64,000 bases of DNA, taken from NCBI RefSeq assembly GCF_003386095.1, contig NZ_QREG01000004.1, positions 124,001-188,000 on the forward strand, written 5' to 3'. Origin of the DNA: Marinoscillum furvescens DSM 4134 (GTDB lineage Bacteria > Bacteroidota > Bacteroidia > Cytophagales > Cyclobacteriaceae). A program made the translations under genes and the position numbers. Below the pieces are notes generated by a model. The model saw only the letters and a program-made list of their open reading frames with translations, was not told the origin of the DNA and ran no database searches. The stretch's first letter is position 1. Each line of letters begins with the position of its first letter. Of the stretch, positions 1 through 8,576 are shown in pieces.

Positions 1-571
1 CTCTGTGAGTTCCGTTTCCTGAAATAGGGGAGTTAATTATTATACTATCAAAGGTTGTATCCCTTCTTGCCGTAGCCTGTCCAGCGGTATACACGGAATT
101 GATAAGAATGCACCCTCTAATATATCCAAAAGCCCCTCCTGTAAAAGTGTACTGATTTAATAAGCCCGCATTCACAAATACACAATCCTCAGCGTAAGTA
201 GAATTCGCGGAATTAGTTATTCTCAAACCGGTGTCGTAATTTTTGAATATTATATTCTTGACATAATTATTTGATCCCCCAATTGTAAGACCAATACCAG
301 ATCCCGCACCTAGCAGCATGACACTACCGTCTCCGATAATATTTCTTGTACCAGCACTCAAACCGGTTTCTTGATAAACCCCCGTATAAATCACAATCGT
401 GGCAGTTGATGATGTCGATGCTATAGCTGTTGCTATAGTTTGCCAAGGGTTTGCAGCAGTGCCAGTTCCTGTGCCGTCATCTCCCCATGGAGCCACAAAG
501 TAATGATTGGCTTTTGCTGTAGCACCAGTCGGATCTGTTGCCCAGTCTATTCCTTCTTTCCAGTTAGGCAT
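1..571 (-). CDS. Beta-helix tail spike-like protein, partial
   Basis: This open frame starts at ATG 571 and runs off the left edge after about 190 codons. The N-terminal part (MPNWKEGIDWATD) is followed by a YFVAPWGDDGTGTGTAANPW motif typical of the entry strand of right-handed parallel beta-helix proteins (DUF1565-like), then short Gly/Asn-rich strand repeats. The position after the tape measure and distal tail genes suggests a tail spike or fibre that may bind or cut surface glycans. It overlaps the upstream gene by 8 bp. Beta-helix fold: good support; spike role: inference. Confidence 0.7.
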   Translation of the reverse strand, partial: MPNWKEGIDWATDPTGATAKANHYFVAPWGDDGTGTGTAANPWQTIATAIASTSSTATIVIYTGVYQETGLSAGTRNIIGDGSVMLLGAGSGIGLTIGGSNNYVKNIIFKNYDTGLRITNSANSTYAEDCVFVNAGLLNQYTFTGGAFGYIRGCILINSVYTAGQATARRDTTFDSIIINSPISGNGTHR

Positions 572-929
572 GTAATATTCGAATTAAATAGTAAAACCAT
601 GTAATTGGACTCAGCACCAAGCAAAATAAGATCATCAGAATGGACATAATCACTAAGCCTGGCACCCATCCCTGACCTACCTTGAAGTCCTCGTCAATAT
701 CACTTAAGTAAGCATTCTTGCAGTGTCCTTTTCCGTCTACTGGGTAGAAAGTAAAATCAACTATCACCCTACAAACAATCCAAAACAAGCTGTCAGACCG
801 CATAATCAGGCTCATAAAGCCTATACGAGCAGACACTGATATATCAGGATTACCACCAGAGAGCGCATTGCCAAGCTGGCTAATCGCATTAGCCACTCGC
901 CCAAGATATGTAGCGTTGTAATCTGTCAT
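564..929 (-). CDS. Small phage membrane protein
   Basis: This 121-residue protein has an N-terminal part with Gly-Gly-Asn-Pro-Asp and Ser-Ala-Arg motifs (residues 24-35), an aromatic central segment, a CKNAYLSD stretch near residue 70 and a strong hydrophobic helix at about 92-112 near the C-terminus. Similar short proteins sit beside tail-fibre and lysis genes in many phages, but I cannot name a family with certainty. It overlaps the next upstream gene by 4 bp, so translation is probably coupled. Function unknown. Confidence 0.6.
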   Translation of the reverse strand: MTDYNATYLGRVANAISQLGNALSGGNPDISVSARIGFMSLIMRSDSLFWIVCRVIVDFTFYPVDGKGHCKNAYLSDIDEDFKVGQGWVPGLVIMSILMILFCLVLSPITWFYYLIRILHA

Positions 930-1273
930 GCAGGTGGATTTACTATTTCATCAGTTTTTGCAATAGCCTCATTACGCATATTCTCAGCAAAGGCTTTTAC
1001 TCCTGGGAAATAGGTGTCACGCAGGTGTGACATCATGTTGTTAAAGTCACCTGGAGATAAGGTAAAGACCGGTTCATCTGGATCTTTGCTAAGCGTCAGA
1101 TGTACAAGGCCATCATCCTTCAACTCAGCATTCAGATAAGGAAATGAATTGAAGCCACCATATGCATTAACTGCGTTATCTACTTTGTTCATAACCTTTA
1201 CACAATGCGAGGCAATACCGATCAGCTCATCTGCGTCATTAATTGTTTCCAGGTTTATTTCAGTTAGTTCCAT
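926..1273 (-). CDS. Phage hypothetical protein
   Basis: This 115-residue acidic soluble protein has no recognised motif. The gene is packed between distal tail genes: it starts 1 bp after the fibronectin-type tail protein ends and overlaps the following membrane-protein gene by 4 bp. The spacing supports a real gene in the same transcript. A tail accessory or chaperone role is possible but unproven. Confidence 0.6.
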   Translation of the reverse strand: MELTEINLETINDADELIGIASHCVKVMNKVDNAVNAYGGFNSFPYLNAELKDDGLVHLTLSKDPDEPVFTLSPGDFNNMMSHLRDTYFPGVKAFAENMRNEAIAKTDEIVNPPA

Positions 1274-1274
1274 A

Positions 1275-2153
1275 TTACTCGGATATATCGTCTATATATT
1301 CAGTTACATTTTCAATTACTTCACCGACTTTAGTCCAGCCGGTCACCCTATCCAAACTTCTTTCTATTTCAAAGACAGTTTCATTTTCTGAGTTATCCGT
1401 CCAGGTTAGGCGGTTTTCTGTGTCGCTTTCAACAGTACTATGAAGGTTGGATGGTGCGTCTGGCGGTGCTAGAATGAAATACATATTCACACTATCATAC
1501 CCACCCAGCAGCACAGCCACCACATCGCTGGTCACGATCGTGTATTTCAGTCCTTTATAAATGGTAGCATTCGTATAGCCGGGCACCTCCAGCTCATCGT
1601 AAGTACCTGCCGCTATGTCAGTGGTATCTAGCCATAGCTCATCTCCCAGCTCGTAGAGCTTGTTGAAGTTCTGCGTACTGGCGCCGGATCTGGTGCGGAG
1701 CGAGGCAAACACCTGGTCTGTCTCCAGCACCACTATGTAGTCCTCGCCTGTTTCCAGTGCGGTGATATCCACCCAGCTCAGCGTCTCCTCATCGCTATCC
1801 TCATGGTAGATCTCCTCTACCAGCTCCAGCTGCGCCGGGTCATCTTCGTAGAACTCACACTTTATCCGGCGAGAGGTATTAGCCATCACCACGTCATCGT
1901 CGAAAAAAACGGGAGCGTCATAGTTCAGCACATCAGCCTCCAGCAGGTCGTGCACATAGAAGGTGCACTGGCTGTTGCTGTCTGGCCATGCCTTCAGCGC
2001 AGTTACAAACTCATAAGTGCCGCTGTGCGGGCTAGTCTCCACAAACAAGCGACATACCACGGCATGTTTGTTCGTCGTAGACACCTTCCAGGCTACTACG
2101 TTTTTCGAAAAACACGGGTCAGTCGGTTGTTGTGATATGATCGTAATTGCCAT
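1275..2153 (-). CDS. Distal tail protein with FnIII-like domain
   Basis: I place the start at ATG 2153 (MAITIISQQP) rather than 36 bases upstream, because this ATG overlaps the stop of the small upstream gene in a TGATG junction. The product is about 292 residues. The N-terminal two thirds look like beta-rich phage structural sequence. The last 70 residues carry a fibronectin type III-like module: PDAPSNLHS, then a Leu-Thr-Trp strand, then an FEIERSLD strand. Such modules are common in distal tail and fibre-attachment proteins. The role is inferred from this and from position after the tape measure. Confidence 0.6.
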   Translation of the reverse strand: MAITIISQQPTDPCFSKNVVAWKVSTTNKHAVVCRLFVETSPHSGTYEFVTALKAWPDSNSQCTFYVHDLLEADVLNYDAPVFFDDDVVMANTSRRIKCEFYEDDPAQLELVEEIYHEDSDEETLSWVDITALETGEDYIVVLETDQVFASLRTRSGASTQNFNKLYELGDELWLDTTDIAAGTYDELEVPGYTNATIYKGLKYTIVTSDVVAVLLGGYDSVNMYFILAPPDAPSNLHSTVESDTENRLTWTDNSENETVFEIERSLDRVTGWTKVGEVIENVTEYIDDISE

Positions 2154-2290
2154 CAGTCCCAGTCGTAATAGTAGTGTCCACAGCTGCACGTGTAGATGTT
2201 AATCTCCGCGAACAGCGGCTCCGATTTATGAGAGTGCCCCACGATCGCGTGTATTAGTTTTTTTAGCTTGGTAGTCATTTGCTCGCTCAT
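2153..2290 (-). CDS. Tiny phage protein with Cys-x-Cys motif
   Basis: This 45-codon frame begins with MSEQMTTKLKKL and ends with IYTCSCGHYYYDWD. The Cys-x-Cys-Gly-His cluster near the C-terminus, with two histidines around residue 20, could bind a metal. Its TGA stop overlaps the ATG of the following tail gene. Its 5' part overlaps the tape-measure 3' end by 65 bp; a start at ATG 2278 or GTG 2242 would reduce the overlap to 53 or 17 bp. Gap filling plus start/stop coupling support a real gene. Function unknown. Confidence 0.5.
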   Translation of the reverse strand: MSEQMTTKLKKLIHAIVGHSHKSEPLFAEINIYTCSCGHYYYDWD

Positions 2291-5105
2291 GTTCACGGGG
2301 TGTAAAGTAGGAAGGAATGCCTTTTTGAATTAGGACATTAATAAAAGCGCCCAGCTTATCTACTGCAGCATCGAGCTTTTGCACATCTAGGGAGATGTTG
2401 TGACTCATACTTCCACCCTGAGCAGATCTATCCAGGGAATATCCGGCTGCTTTGGCTGCCAAAATTGCCTCTGCGTTTATTGACTCAGGATCATGCCGGA
2501 TATAAGCCGGAATGAGGCCCTCCTGAGGATGATACATGCCCCCGGCAGCTGAGCCTACCAATGGGCCATAGGCATCTCGCATGCCTGTATAAGTCTCCGG
2601 AGCGTCCAGGTTGCCATGATAGTAGGATCGAGGGGAAGCTGTTTCCTTTTTTTGACTACCGAGTTGCTCGATTTGGGCATCGGCTTGCATGCTATTGGCT
2701 CTAATAGATGCGAAAGCGGACATTACTGTGCCCACAATAGCGGCTATAGCAGCAGGAATGGCCAACGGTGCTGCTGGTCCGGCTGTAGCACCAGCTACGG
2801 TACCAGCCTTGATGGCTGTAGCTAATGCCGATGCCTGCTCAGCCAAAACAGCTACATTGCTTGCTACTACCTGAGCATTTGCCAGCCGTGCAGCTGATCT
2901 GATGCCGTGCTCGGTAGCATCTGACTGTAAGCTGGCAAGGGCTCCGAATATTTCGCCAGCACTAGCTCCCAGGGACTGAAAATCGCGAAGGTTTTCCTTT
3001 TTCTGCTTTTTGATAGCTTCATCCTTGATCTTCAGGTTTTCTAGGAAGCTGAGCGTTGCTTCCAGATCTTTGTCCATCATGGCGTCAAAGCTGTCGGTAA
3101 AGGCTTCTTCAAACTCTAGTGTCTGTTCATTGAGCGACTCATAGAATTCTCCCTTGCCATGCTTTAGCTGCAACCACAGATTGTCCCAGTCATCTACCAT
3201 GACATCCAGGAGCTCCTCACCATCGTCTATCCAGCTCCAATCTAAATCTTCTTCTGCCGGGTCCGAGGCCTGCTGAGGGCCTCGAGGACTGGTCTGACCA
3301 GACTGAGCATTTTGTCTGTCTTCAATCGCTTTTTGATACAGTTTTTCGATCTCGATGAGCTTTTCCTGGCCGAATTTTATGTGTTTAAAATTCTCACCGT
3401 ATTTTTCCTGGAATTTGTCAAAGGAGTCTATCCCTTTATTGAGCGCGTGATCATACGATTCTTGAGACTTGATAGCTATTTCGTAGCCTTTCTCTTTGCT
3501 GGCATACCAAACATCAAAAATTCGAGAGGATTGTTCTAGAGTCTCTCCCTCTGATACCAAGGCATCAACAACAACCTTTTTATATTTTTCAGTGTTGGCG
3601 ATGATTTTATCCATGGGGATATCTTCCAATTTCTTGAAAAATGATAGTACTGATTTACCTGAGTCGGTCTGCATCCCGGCATCCATCAACTTCAATATTT
3701 CATTGTCTGAAAGACGGTCAAATGAATCGAACATGGTAGAGAAGACCAGGTCGAGATTTGTGATCGCAGTAACTGCTTCTGTGGCCATCTGAACAGTGCC
3801 ACGAAGTGCGCCAGCAATGACCCCATCCCCCTTTTCAACTGTGAGTAATAACCCTTCCCATGCAGAGTTTAAGAGCTTGATATCTCCGGTGAGGTTGTCT
3901 AGTTGCTTGTCTGCAAACTCCTGGGCAGTGCCCTTAGCATCGTTTAGCGCTGCGGTGTTTGCCAGGATCTTGTCTGTGTTTTCGGCGATAATGGCGGAGA
4001 CGACAGCTCCACGCTTACCGAATAGCTCATTGGCTGTAGTGAGTTTGTCCTGGCTGTTTTTGATTTTGGCCAGAGCGTCATTTAACGAGAGTCCTTTGTC
4101 CGCAATGTCAATGAAGATGTTTCTGAGTGCGGTGCCAGCACTGGAAGCATCTACATTGGCATCTATGGCCGCTGACAAAATTGCCAGGGTTTGCTCTAAA
4201 GACACGTTGCTGGCTTTGGCAGCAGGAGAAACAATGGCCAGGGCGGTTTTGAGGCGCTCGAAGTTGAAAGCACTTATCTGAGTGGATTTGGACAGTACGT
4301 CAGCAACTCGTGTAGATTCTTCGGCCTGCAGATTGAAAGCATTTAGCTGGCCGGCCACCAGCTCAGCGGCTTCAGCGAGGCTGACTTTCATAGCTGTAGC
4401 TGCAGCGAGGATCCCAGGAGTCATCTTGATGATGTTTTGCTCCTCCTGGCCCAATCGTGCCAACTCGATCTGGGCCTGAGCTACTTGCCTGGCGGTGAAT
4501 TCGGTGGTCTTGCCGAGCCGGAGCTGCTGAGCCTGGAGTGCCACAGTCTCTTTGGTTGCGACCCGGAGGATACCAGCTAGCTCACTATTTATTTCCTGGA
4601 AGTTTTTGAAGGTGGTAACAAAACTTCTGATACCGCTGATCAGGGTGTAGATACCTGTAGTGATGAGGGCTGATGGTCCGAATAGTGAGAGCGACTGTTT
4701 GAAGGATCGTCCGAGGTTGTGCCAGACTCCTGTAAGGCCACGCACCTCCATTCGCTGATGGCGAATGACTTTGTTTACCTGAATAAGCTCTGATTTTAGC
4801 TTTTTGTACTCCTTGGTACTTCTGTCTACGGTGGTATCTACCTGTCTTTGAAGATCTCTGGCATGATTTCGCAGCTGGCGCATGGTCATGCCTGCTGTGC
4901 CTAGCTCCTGGCGTAGCTCGGTGATTCTCTTTTTAGTGTCTGTGAGTTTTTTGGAGGTATTGACATAAGCAGAAGTGCCCTTGCGCATGCCCTCGAGTGC
5001 TTTTTTGTACTCGTTAGCTTCCATCTCGAGCTTGCCGAGCTCATTGATGCCTTGTTTGCCATCTACGATGACGGTGGTTTTTGCGGTATCCTGGAAATTG
5101 GCCAA
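2226..5105 (-). CDS. Phage tail tape measure protein
   Basis: This 959-residue protein sets tail length. Residues 1-120 are coiled coil rich in Lys, Glu and Arg. A TP901-type tape-measure core follows at about 170-350, with the LGKTTEFTARQVAQAQIELA and NVSLEQTLAILSAAIDANVD blocks. A hydrophobic Ala/Gly-rich stretch lies near 770-830. The start codon is TTG at 5105, preceded by a strong AAGGAG site; no nearby ATG fits as well. A phage-type promoter motif lies 20-56 bp upstream. The length fits a tail of roughly 140-150 nm if the usual 1.5 angstrom per residue holds. Confidence 0.92.
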   Translation of the reverse strand: MANFQDTAKTTVIVDGKQGINELGKLEMEANEYKKALEGMRKGTSAYVNTSKKLTDTKKRITELRQELGTAGMTMRQLRNHARDLQRQVDTTVDRSTKEYKKLKSELIQVNKVIRHQRMEVRGLTGVWHNLGRSFKQSLSLFGPSALITTGIYTLISGIRSFVTTFKNFQEINSELAGILRVATKETVALQAQQLRLGKTTEFTARQVAQAQIELARLGQEEQNIIKMTPGILAAATAMKVSLAEAAELVAGQLNAFNLQAEESTRVADVLSKSTQISAFNFERLKTALAIVSPAAKASNVSLEQTLAILSAAIDANVDASSAGTALRNIFIDIADKGLSLNDALAKIKNSQDKLTTANELFGKRGAVVSAIIAENTDKILANTAALNDAKGTAQEFADKQLDNLTGDIKLLNSAWEGLLLTVEKGDGVIAGALRGTVQMATEAVTAITNLDLVFSTMFDSFDRLSDNEILKLMDAGMQTDSGKSVLSFFKKLEDIPMDKIIANTEKYKKVVVDALVSEGETLEQSSRIFDVWYASKEKGYEIAIKSQESYDHALNKGIDSFDKFQEKYGENFKHIKFGQEKLIEIEKLYQKAIEDRQNAQSGQTSPRGPQQASDPAEEDLDWSWIDDGEELLDVMVDDWDNLWLQLKHGKGEFYESLNEQTLEFEEAFTDSFDAMMDKDLEATLSFLENLKIKDEAIKKQKKENLRDFQSLGASAGEIFGALASLQSDATEHGIRSAARLANAQVVASNVAVLAEQASALATAIKAGTVAGATAGPAAPLAIPAAIAAIVGTVMSAFASIRANSMQADAQIEQLGSQKKETASPRSYYHGNLDAPETYTGMRDAYGPLVGSAAGGMYHPQEGLIPAYIRHDPESINAEAILAAKAAGYSLDRSAQGGSMSHNISLDVQKLDAAVDKLGAFINVLIQKGIPSYFTPREHERANDYQAKKTNTRDRGALS

Positions 5106-5124
5106 AGAAGATCTCCTTTTTGGG

Positions 5125-5161
5125 CCAAGGTAGAGCGGGGGAGTGTGGTGTGGTAGGACGG
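5125..5161 (-). promoter_or_regulatory. Putative phage late promoter, tail operon
   Basis: On the minus strand CCGTCCTACC (5161-5152) is followed after exactly 19 bp by TACCTTGG (5132-5125), one mismatch from the Bacteroidota box TAnnTTTG. It lies just upstream of the tape measure gene. Five other gene blocks carry the same arrangement. Confidence 0.65.
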
Positions 5162-5165
5162 GAAA

Positions 5166-5525
5166 TTAAGCTGCCTTCAGCGGCTCTTTTATACCACTTA
5201 ACACTTCCTGACTGATCTGATAGCCAATGGCTCCGTATAGATCATACAGTCGGCCATAGAAGGTTTTGGAGTACCATTTCTTTGGTTTTCGCGCTTTCCT
5301 GCCTTTGTCAAGATCCAGACTACCACGAGTAGACATCCCCAGCGACTTGCCGCGACCAACTCCCATATCTACATATCTTCCATACGTGAGCATGGTAAAC
5401 TCCCCCTCGAGGTATCCTTCACCTTTGGAGCGTAGCTCCTGGTGCAGCTGCTTGCGTAGCTCGTGTGTCACGCCAATGCCCTGACGGACCAGCTGCTGGA
5501 TTAATAAGCCCTCAGTCTTATTCAT
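5166..5525 (-). CDS. Tail completion / HK97 gp10-like protein
   Basis: This 119-residue basic protein contains YGRYVDMGVGRGK (residues 49-61), which resembles the RxVDxGxxxG signature of HK97 gp10-like neck or tail-completion proteins, followed by a Lys/Arg-rich linker and an amphipathic C-terminal helix. The position directly before the tape measure fits a head-tail joining role. The family assignment is by resemblance only. Confidence 0.55.
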   Translation of the reverse strand: MNKTEGLLIQQLVRQGIGVTHELRKQLHQELRSKGEGYLEGEFTMLTYGRYVDMGVGRGKSLGMSTRGSLDLDKGRKARKPKKWYSKTFYGRLYDLYGAIGYQISQEVLSGIKEPLKAA

Positions 5526-5573
5526 CCAACGGCGAAAAAGTGCGTATATGTGGGATTGAGCTTCGATTACTGA

Positions 5574-6056
5574 TTAGGTAAGAGGTTCCCAGTCGTTTTC
5601 GTCATAGACCAGCTGGTCATTGGCATTGTCGGAGACTGTAAATGTGCAGAAGCATCCGAACCACTTGCTGTACTCTGGGCCTACTTTCATGTAATCTACA
5701 CCATCGATATTACCGAATCTAAACAGTCCTTCCTGGTTGAGTCTTTCGTGATACACTTTGCCCAGAATCTTTAGTGCGGCGGTTTTGGCTTGATCATAGA
5801 CGGCATCTTCAGCTTCCCAGTCGTTGTTGGATACATGACTAAAAATGAAGAATCCAAATTTCTGTCCATCGCGAATGTTTTCATTGCTCTGTCCGGAAAG
5901 GCCTCCCTTTGGTTCATCCATGACCAGGTAGAGGCTTGATTTGTCCAGGTTGGATACTTCTTTTTTGAAGTGGTCAATGTTGTGAAAAAAGCCTGAAAGC
6001 ATCTTCAGGCGATTGCCTACATCTTTAAACCAGTTGGTAGCGTCGAGTGCTTTCAT
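5574..6056 (-). CDS. Phage structural-region hypothetical protein
   Basis: This 160-residue soluble alpha/beta protein has no recognised motif. It overlaps the upstream small membrane-protein gene by 4 bp. The position between connector genes and the tape measure, and the size, would suit a tail terminator or joining protein, but this is inference from synteny. Confidence 0.55.
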   Translation of the reverse strand: MKALDATNWFKDVGNRLKMLSGFFHNIDHFKKEVSNLDKSSLYLVMDEPKGGLSGQSNENIRDGQKFGFFIFSHVSNNDWEAEDAVYDQAKTAALKILGKVYHERLNQEGLFRFGNIDGVDYMKVGPEYSKWFGCFCTFTVSDNANDQLVYDENDWEPLT

Positions 6057-6268
6057 TTCTTAGTGGGAAATTTTAGTTTGAGATAGCGGGTGAGAAAGAA
6101 GGTGCCAAGGGTGATTACAAGTGATGTGATGACGCTGATCATGCCATTGAGAAGTTTGTCTTGCCAGGTTTGAATATAAACCATGATAACACCGGTACCA
6201 GATCCAGCCACTGCAGGCACATAGTCATGAATGATGGTGAGTAGTTTGACAATTTTATCGTTTGTCAT
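6053..6268 (-). CDS. Small membrane protein, holin-like
   Basis: This 71-residue protein has two predicted membrane helices (about 15-33 and 40-61) and a basic C-terminus (RYLKLKFPTKK). This is the size and layout of class II holins. It lies one gene downstream of the amidase endolysin, separated by the 274-residue protein gene. A second holin candidate exists at 12425-12823, so which one forms the lesion cannot be decided here. Confidence 0.5.
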   Translation of the reverse strand: MTNDKIVKLLTIIHDYVPAVAGSGTGVIMVYIQTWQDKLLNGMISVITSLVITLGTFFLTRYLKLKFPTKK

Positions 6269-6271
6269 TGG

Positions 6272-7096
6272 TTATTTCCTTTTGCTTTCTTCGATTGATT
6301 TGTTGAGATCGTAGAGTGCCACATCAGCATCTACCATGGAAATTTTCTCCATGTTGAGCGCCCCGCCGGCCATGGATCTGAGCGCATCTATCCAATTGCC
6401 ACCTCCGGATCCAGTCTCACCACTAAATACGTGATTGTATCGCTCGACCTTAATGGCTCTGCAGCTGATGTAGAAGATCAGGATGGCGTATTTTATATTG
6501 TCAGGTATTTGGGCAATGATTTTTTCAGCACGATAAATGACCGTATTGTCATTGTATACTTCGCGAACGTCTCCATTCCAGGTGGACGTATTGCTAATGA
6601 TTTGCTTGTGTCTGTATAATACTGCTATCAGACGGTTAAGCGATTGCATGCGTAATGGAACATTTGTGTAGTTCTTTCGGTACGCCAGGTAATACGTTTC
6701 CGCTTTGATGAACTCCATGAATACCATTTTTTTACAACTGTCTGGTGGGCCGTATAGTCTTTCACTTTTGCGGATGGTACGAGGAATTGTAATCACAGGG
6801 ATCAAATTGCGAGTGAGGGAGTACGACTCAGGGGTAAGTATGAAATCAGCTAATAATCGGGTGTCGGCCATGAAATCAATCTTATCCTCATGGCTGGTTT
6901 TGAGCAATAGGTTCCAGGCGAGCCACCAATGCTTTCTAATTTCCAGGAGGCACATGATGATTTTGAAGACTGCCTCATTCGGATGGATATTGGCATGCAA
7001 TAATCCTGCGATGGTTATCAGCTGGTTTGGTTTGAGGTCATTCCAGGTACCAGGGATGTTGTCAAACTTTTTTCCTTTGAAATAGAGGGCGCTCAT
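6272..7096 (-). CDS. Phage hypothetical protein (274 aa)
   Basis: This mainly helical protein is rich in Tyr, Arg and Ile, with no recognised catalytic motif. It begins MSALYFKGKKFDNIPGTWNDL and its ATG overlaps the amidase stop by one base. The conserved-looking position between amidase and tail genes suggests a virion or assembly role. No better assignment can be made. Confidence 0.55.
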   Translation of the reverse strand: MSALYFKGKKFDNIPGTWNDLKPNQLITIAGLLHANIHPNEAVFKIIMCLLEIRKHWWLAWNLLLKTSHEDKIDFMADTRLLADFILTPESYSLTRNLIPVITIPRTIRKSERLYGPPDSCKKMVFMEFIKAETYYLAYRKNYTNVPLRMQSLNRLIAVLYRHKQIISNTSTWNGDVREVYNDNTVIYRAEKIIAQIPDNIKYAILIFYISCRAIKVERYNHVFSGETGSGGGNWIDALRSMAGGALNMEKISMVDADVALYDLNKSIEESKRK

Positions 7097-7602
7097 TATA
7101 GGGCTAACTGATTAAAAATATCACAATACTCTATTTCGGCATCAAAGCAAGGGCATTGTTTCATGAATTCCCATGGTTCAATGATCCCATCTCCGTCAAC
7201 ATCTGGAGAGAAATCTCTATGCCCTTTTATTGTGATATGATCAATGGGCTGGTAAAGCTCTAAGACTTTCAATACGTAAACTATAGTTGAGACAATGGCC
7301 GATTTCTGTCTATTTGTTCTAGTGTCCTTGGCGTCACTTGCTTTATTTGGATTTCCTCCAGAAACAACCCCCCCAGAATAGCAAATACCAACTGAATCTG
7401 TATTGTGGCCATAAATATGAGCGCCAATTCTCTCTATAGGTCTAATCTCATAAGGCATGCCACTATTGGTAATTAGATAATGATATCCCCCCGGAGAATT
7501 TATTCCTCTTTTTAAGTGCATTGCTTCTAGCTGCTTAGGACCAAAGTACACGTCTTCTGGTGTGGCTGAACAATGAATGATGATCTTATTTATTCGTCTC
7601 AT
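7096..7602 (-). CDS. N-acetylmuramoyl-L-alanine amidase (endolysin)
   Basis: This 168-residue protein is a PGRP/amidase_2 enzyme related to T7 lysozyme. It cuts the bond between N-acetylmuramic acid and L-alanine in peptidoglycan. Zinc ligands can be placed at His10 (IIIHCSAT), His128 (KGHRD) and Cys150 (QCPCFD); Tyr40 (GGYHYLI) fits the catalytic tyrosine. There is no signal peptide, so it needs a holin to reach the wall. It overlaps the upstream gene by 4 bp. The length is normal for the family and all key residues are present. Confidence 0.93.
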   Translation of the reverse strand: MRRINKIIIHCSATPEDVYFGPKQLEAMHLKRGINSPGGYHYLITNSGMPYEIRPIERIGAHIYGHNTDSVGICYSGGVVSGGNPNKASDAKDTRTNRQKSAIVSTIVYVLKVLELYQPIDHITIKGHRDFSPDVDGDGIIEPWEFMKQCPCFDAEIEYCDIFNQLAL

Positions 7603-8576
7603 AACATCGTGAATATTGGTGAGTCTGAATCGTTTTCGAGATGATCAGAGGGCTTTTCACCCTCTACATACAGATCGCTGTTTTTGTAGAGCGGATAGTC
7701 GTCAGCATTGGTGTAAAGAAAATCGGCGAGCTGCTGAAGGTACTTTTCGGCCTTGGCAATGTGCAAATCCCTCCGGGATCTCAGGCGACTTTGCTCAGCT
7801 GCAGTCACGGACTCAGTACTGCCACTGGTAGAGTTTTCCAGCAGGTGAAAGCCCTGGTCATCGCTGATCATTGAGTTTTCAATGATGAAATCTGCATAGC
7901 TAAAATGAGCAATTGCACCCCTGATGAAGTCAAGCAACTTTTCGTTGTTAGCGGAAAGCTCACCACTTGCAAGCCATTCACTTTTAAGTGAATCATAAAG
8001 ATCAGGTCCGAGAGTTGCTTTGACCTGTGATCTTTCCACCTCGCGCATCAATGGCTCCATGGATAGGAAAGTCAGTCTTCGAGATTTGATATTGACATAC
8101 TTCTGGAAGATGACAGCCGAAGTAATGAACAGTTCGCGAGTATTGGCAAAGTTCCAGGCATAAATCCCCGTATTTTCTTCCAAAAACTCAATTAGATCAT
8201 CGAGACCGTCCAGCCCGGCATGAGCCAGGTTACCACTGAGTGCTTTGAAGCTCCACTGAGTGACAGGCTTTTTCTCATCTGAAGAGTATTGGCTGATGCC
8301 ATCTTCTTCGATAGTCATGTTTGCTTTTGGGATATACATCCAAATAGCAATGTTTGCCAGCGCTGGATGTACATATTCGAGCAGTTCTTTTTCCGATTCG
8401 TCTGTGGTACCATCTTCATACGCCAGTGCCAGGCTATTCATCAGCGTGGGCCCAAGAATCCATTTTATCCATCGGAGCTGAGCTCTTCGTATATCGGCAT
8501 TCAGTTTGTCGATGGAGAAAGATTTCGCTAAGGAAACCTGAGATTTGATATCCTCTTCGTTAATCAGTAGTTTCAT
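7599..8576 (-). CDS. Head-tail connector-like phage protein
   Basis: This 325-residue helical protein is built from two similar halves, each with a helix carrying ILGPTLMNSL or TLGPDLYDSL followed by a stretch ending in an aromatic cluster. This looks like an internal duplication and resembles the Bacteroidota phage family annotated as DUF6712, which sits next to portals. It overlaps the portal gene by 17 bp and the amidase by 4 bp. A connector or adaptor function is inferred from position. Confidence 0.6.
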   Translation of the reverse strand: MKLLINEEDIKSQVSLAKSFSIDKLNADIRRAQLRWIKWILGPTLMNSLALAYEDGTTDESEKELLEYVHPALANIAIWMYIPKANMTIEEDGISQYSSDEKKPVTQWSFKALSGNLAHAGLDGLDDLIEFLEENTGIYAWNFANTRELFITSAVIFQKYVNIKSRRLTFLSMEPLMREVERSQVKATLGPDLYDSLKSEWLASGELSANNEKLLDFIRGAIAHFSYADFIIENSMISDDQGFHLLENSTSGSTESVTAAEQSRLRSRRDLHIAKAEKYLQQLADFLYTNADDYPLYKNSDLYVEGEKPSDHLENDSDSPIFTML

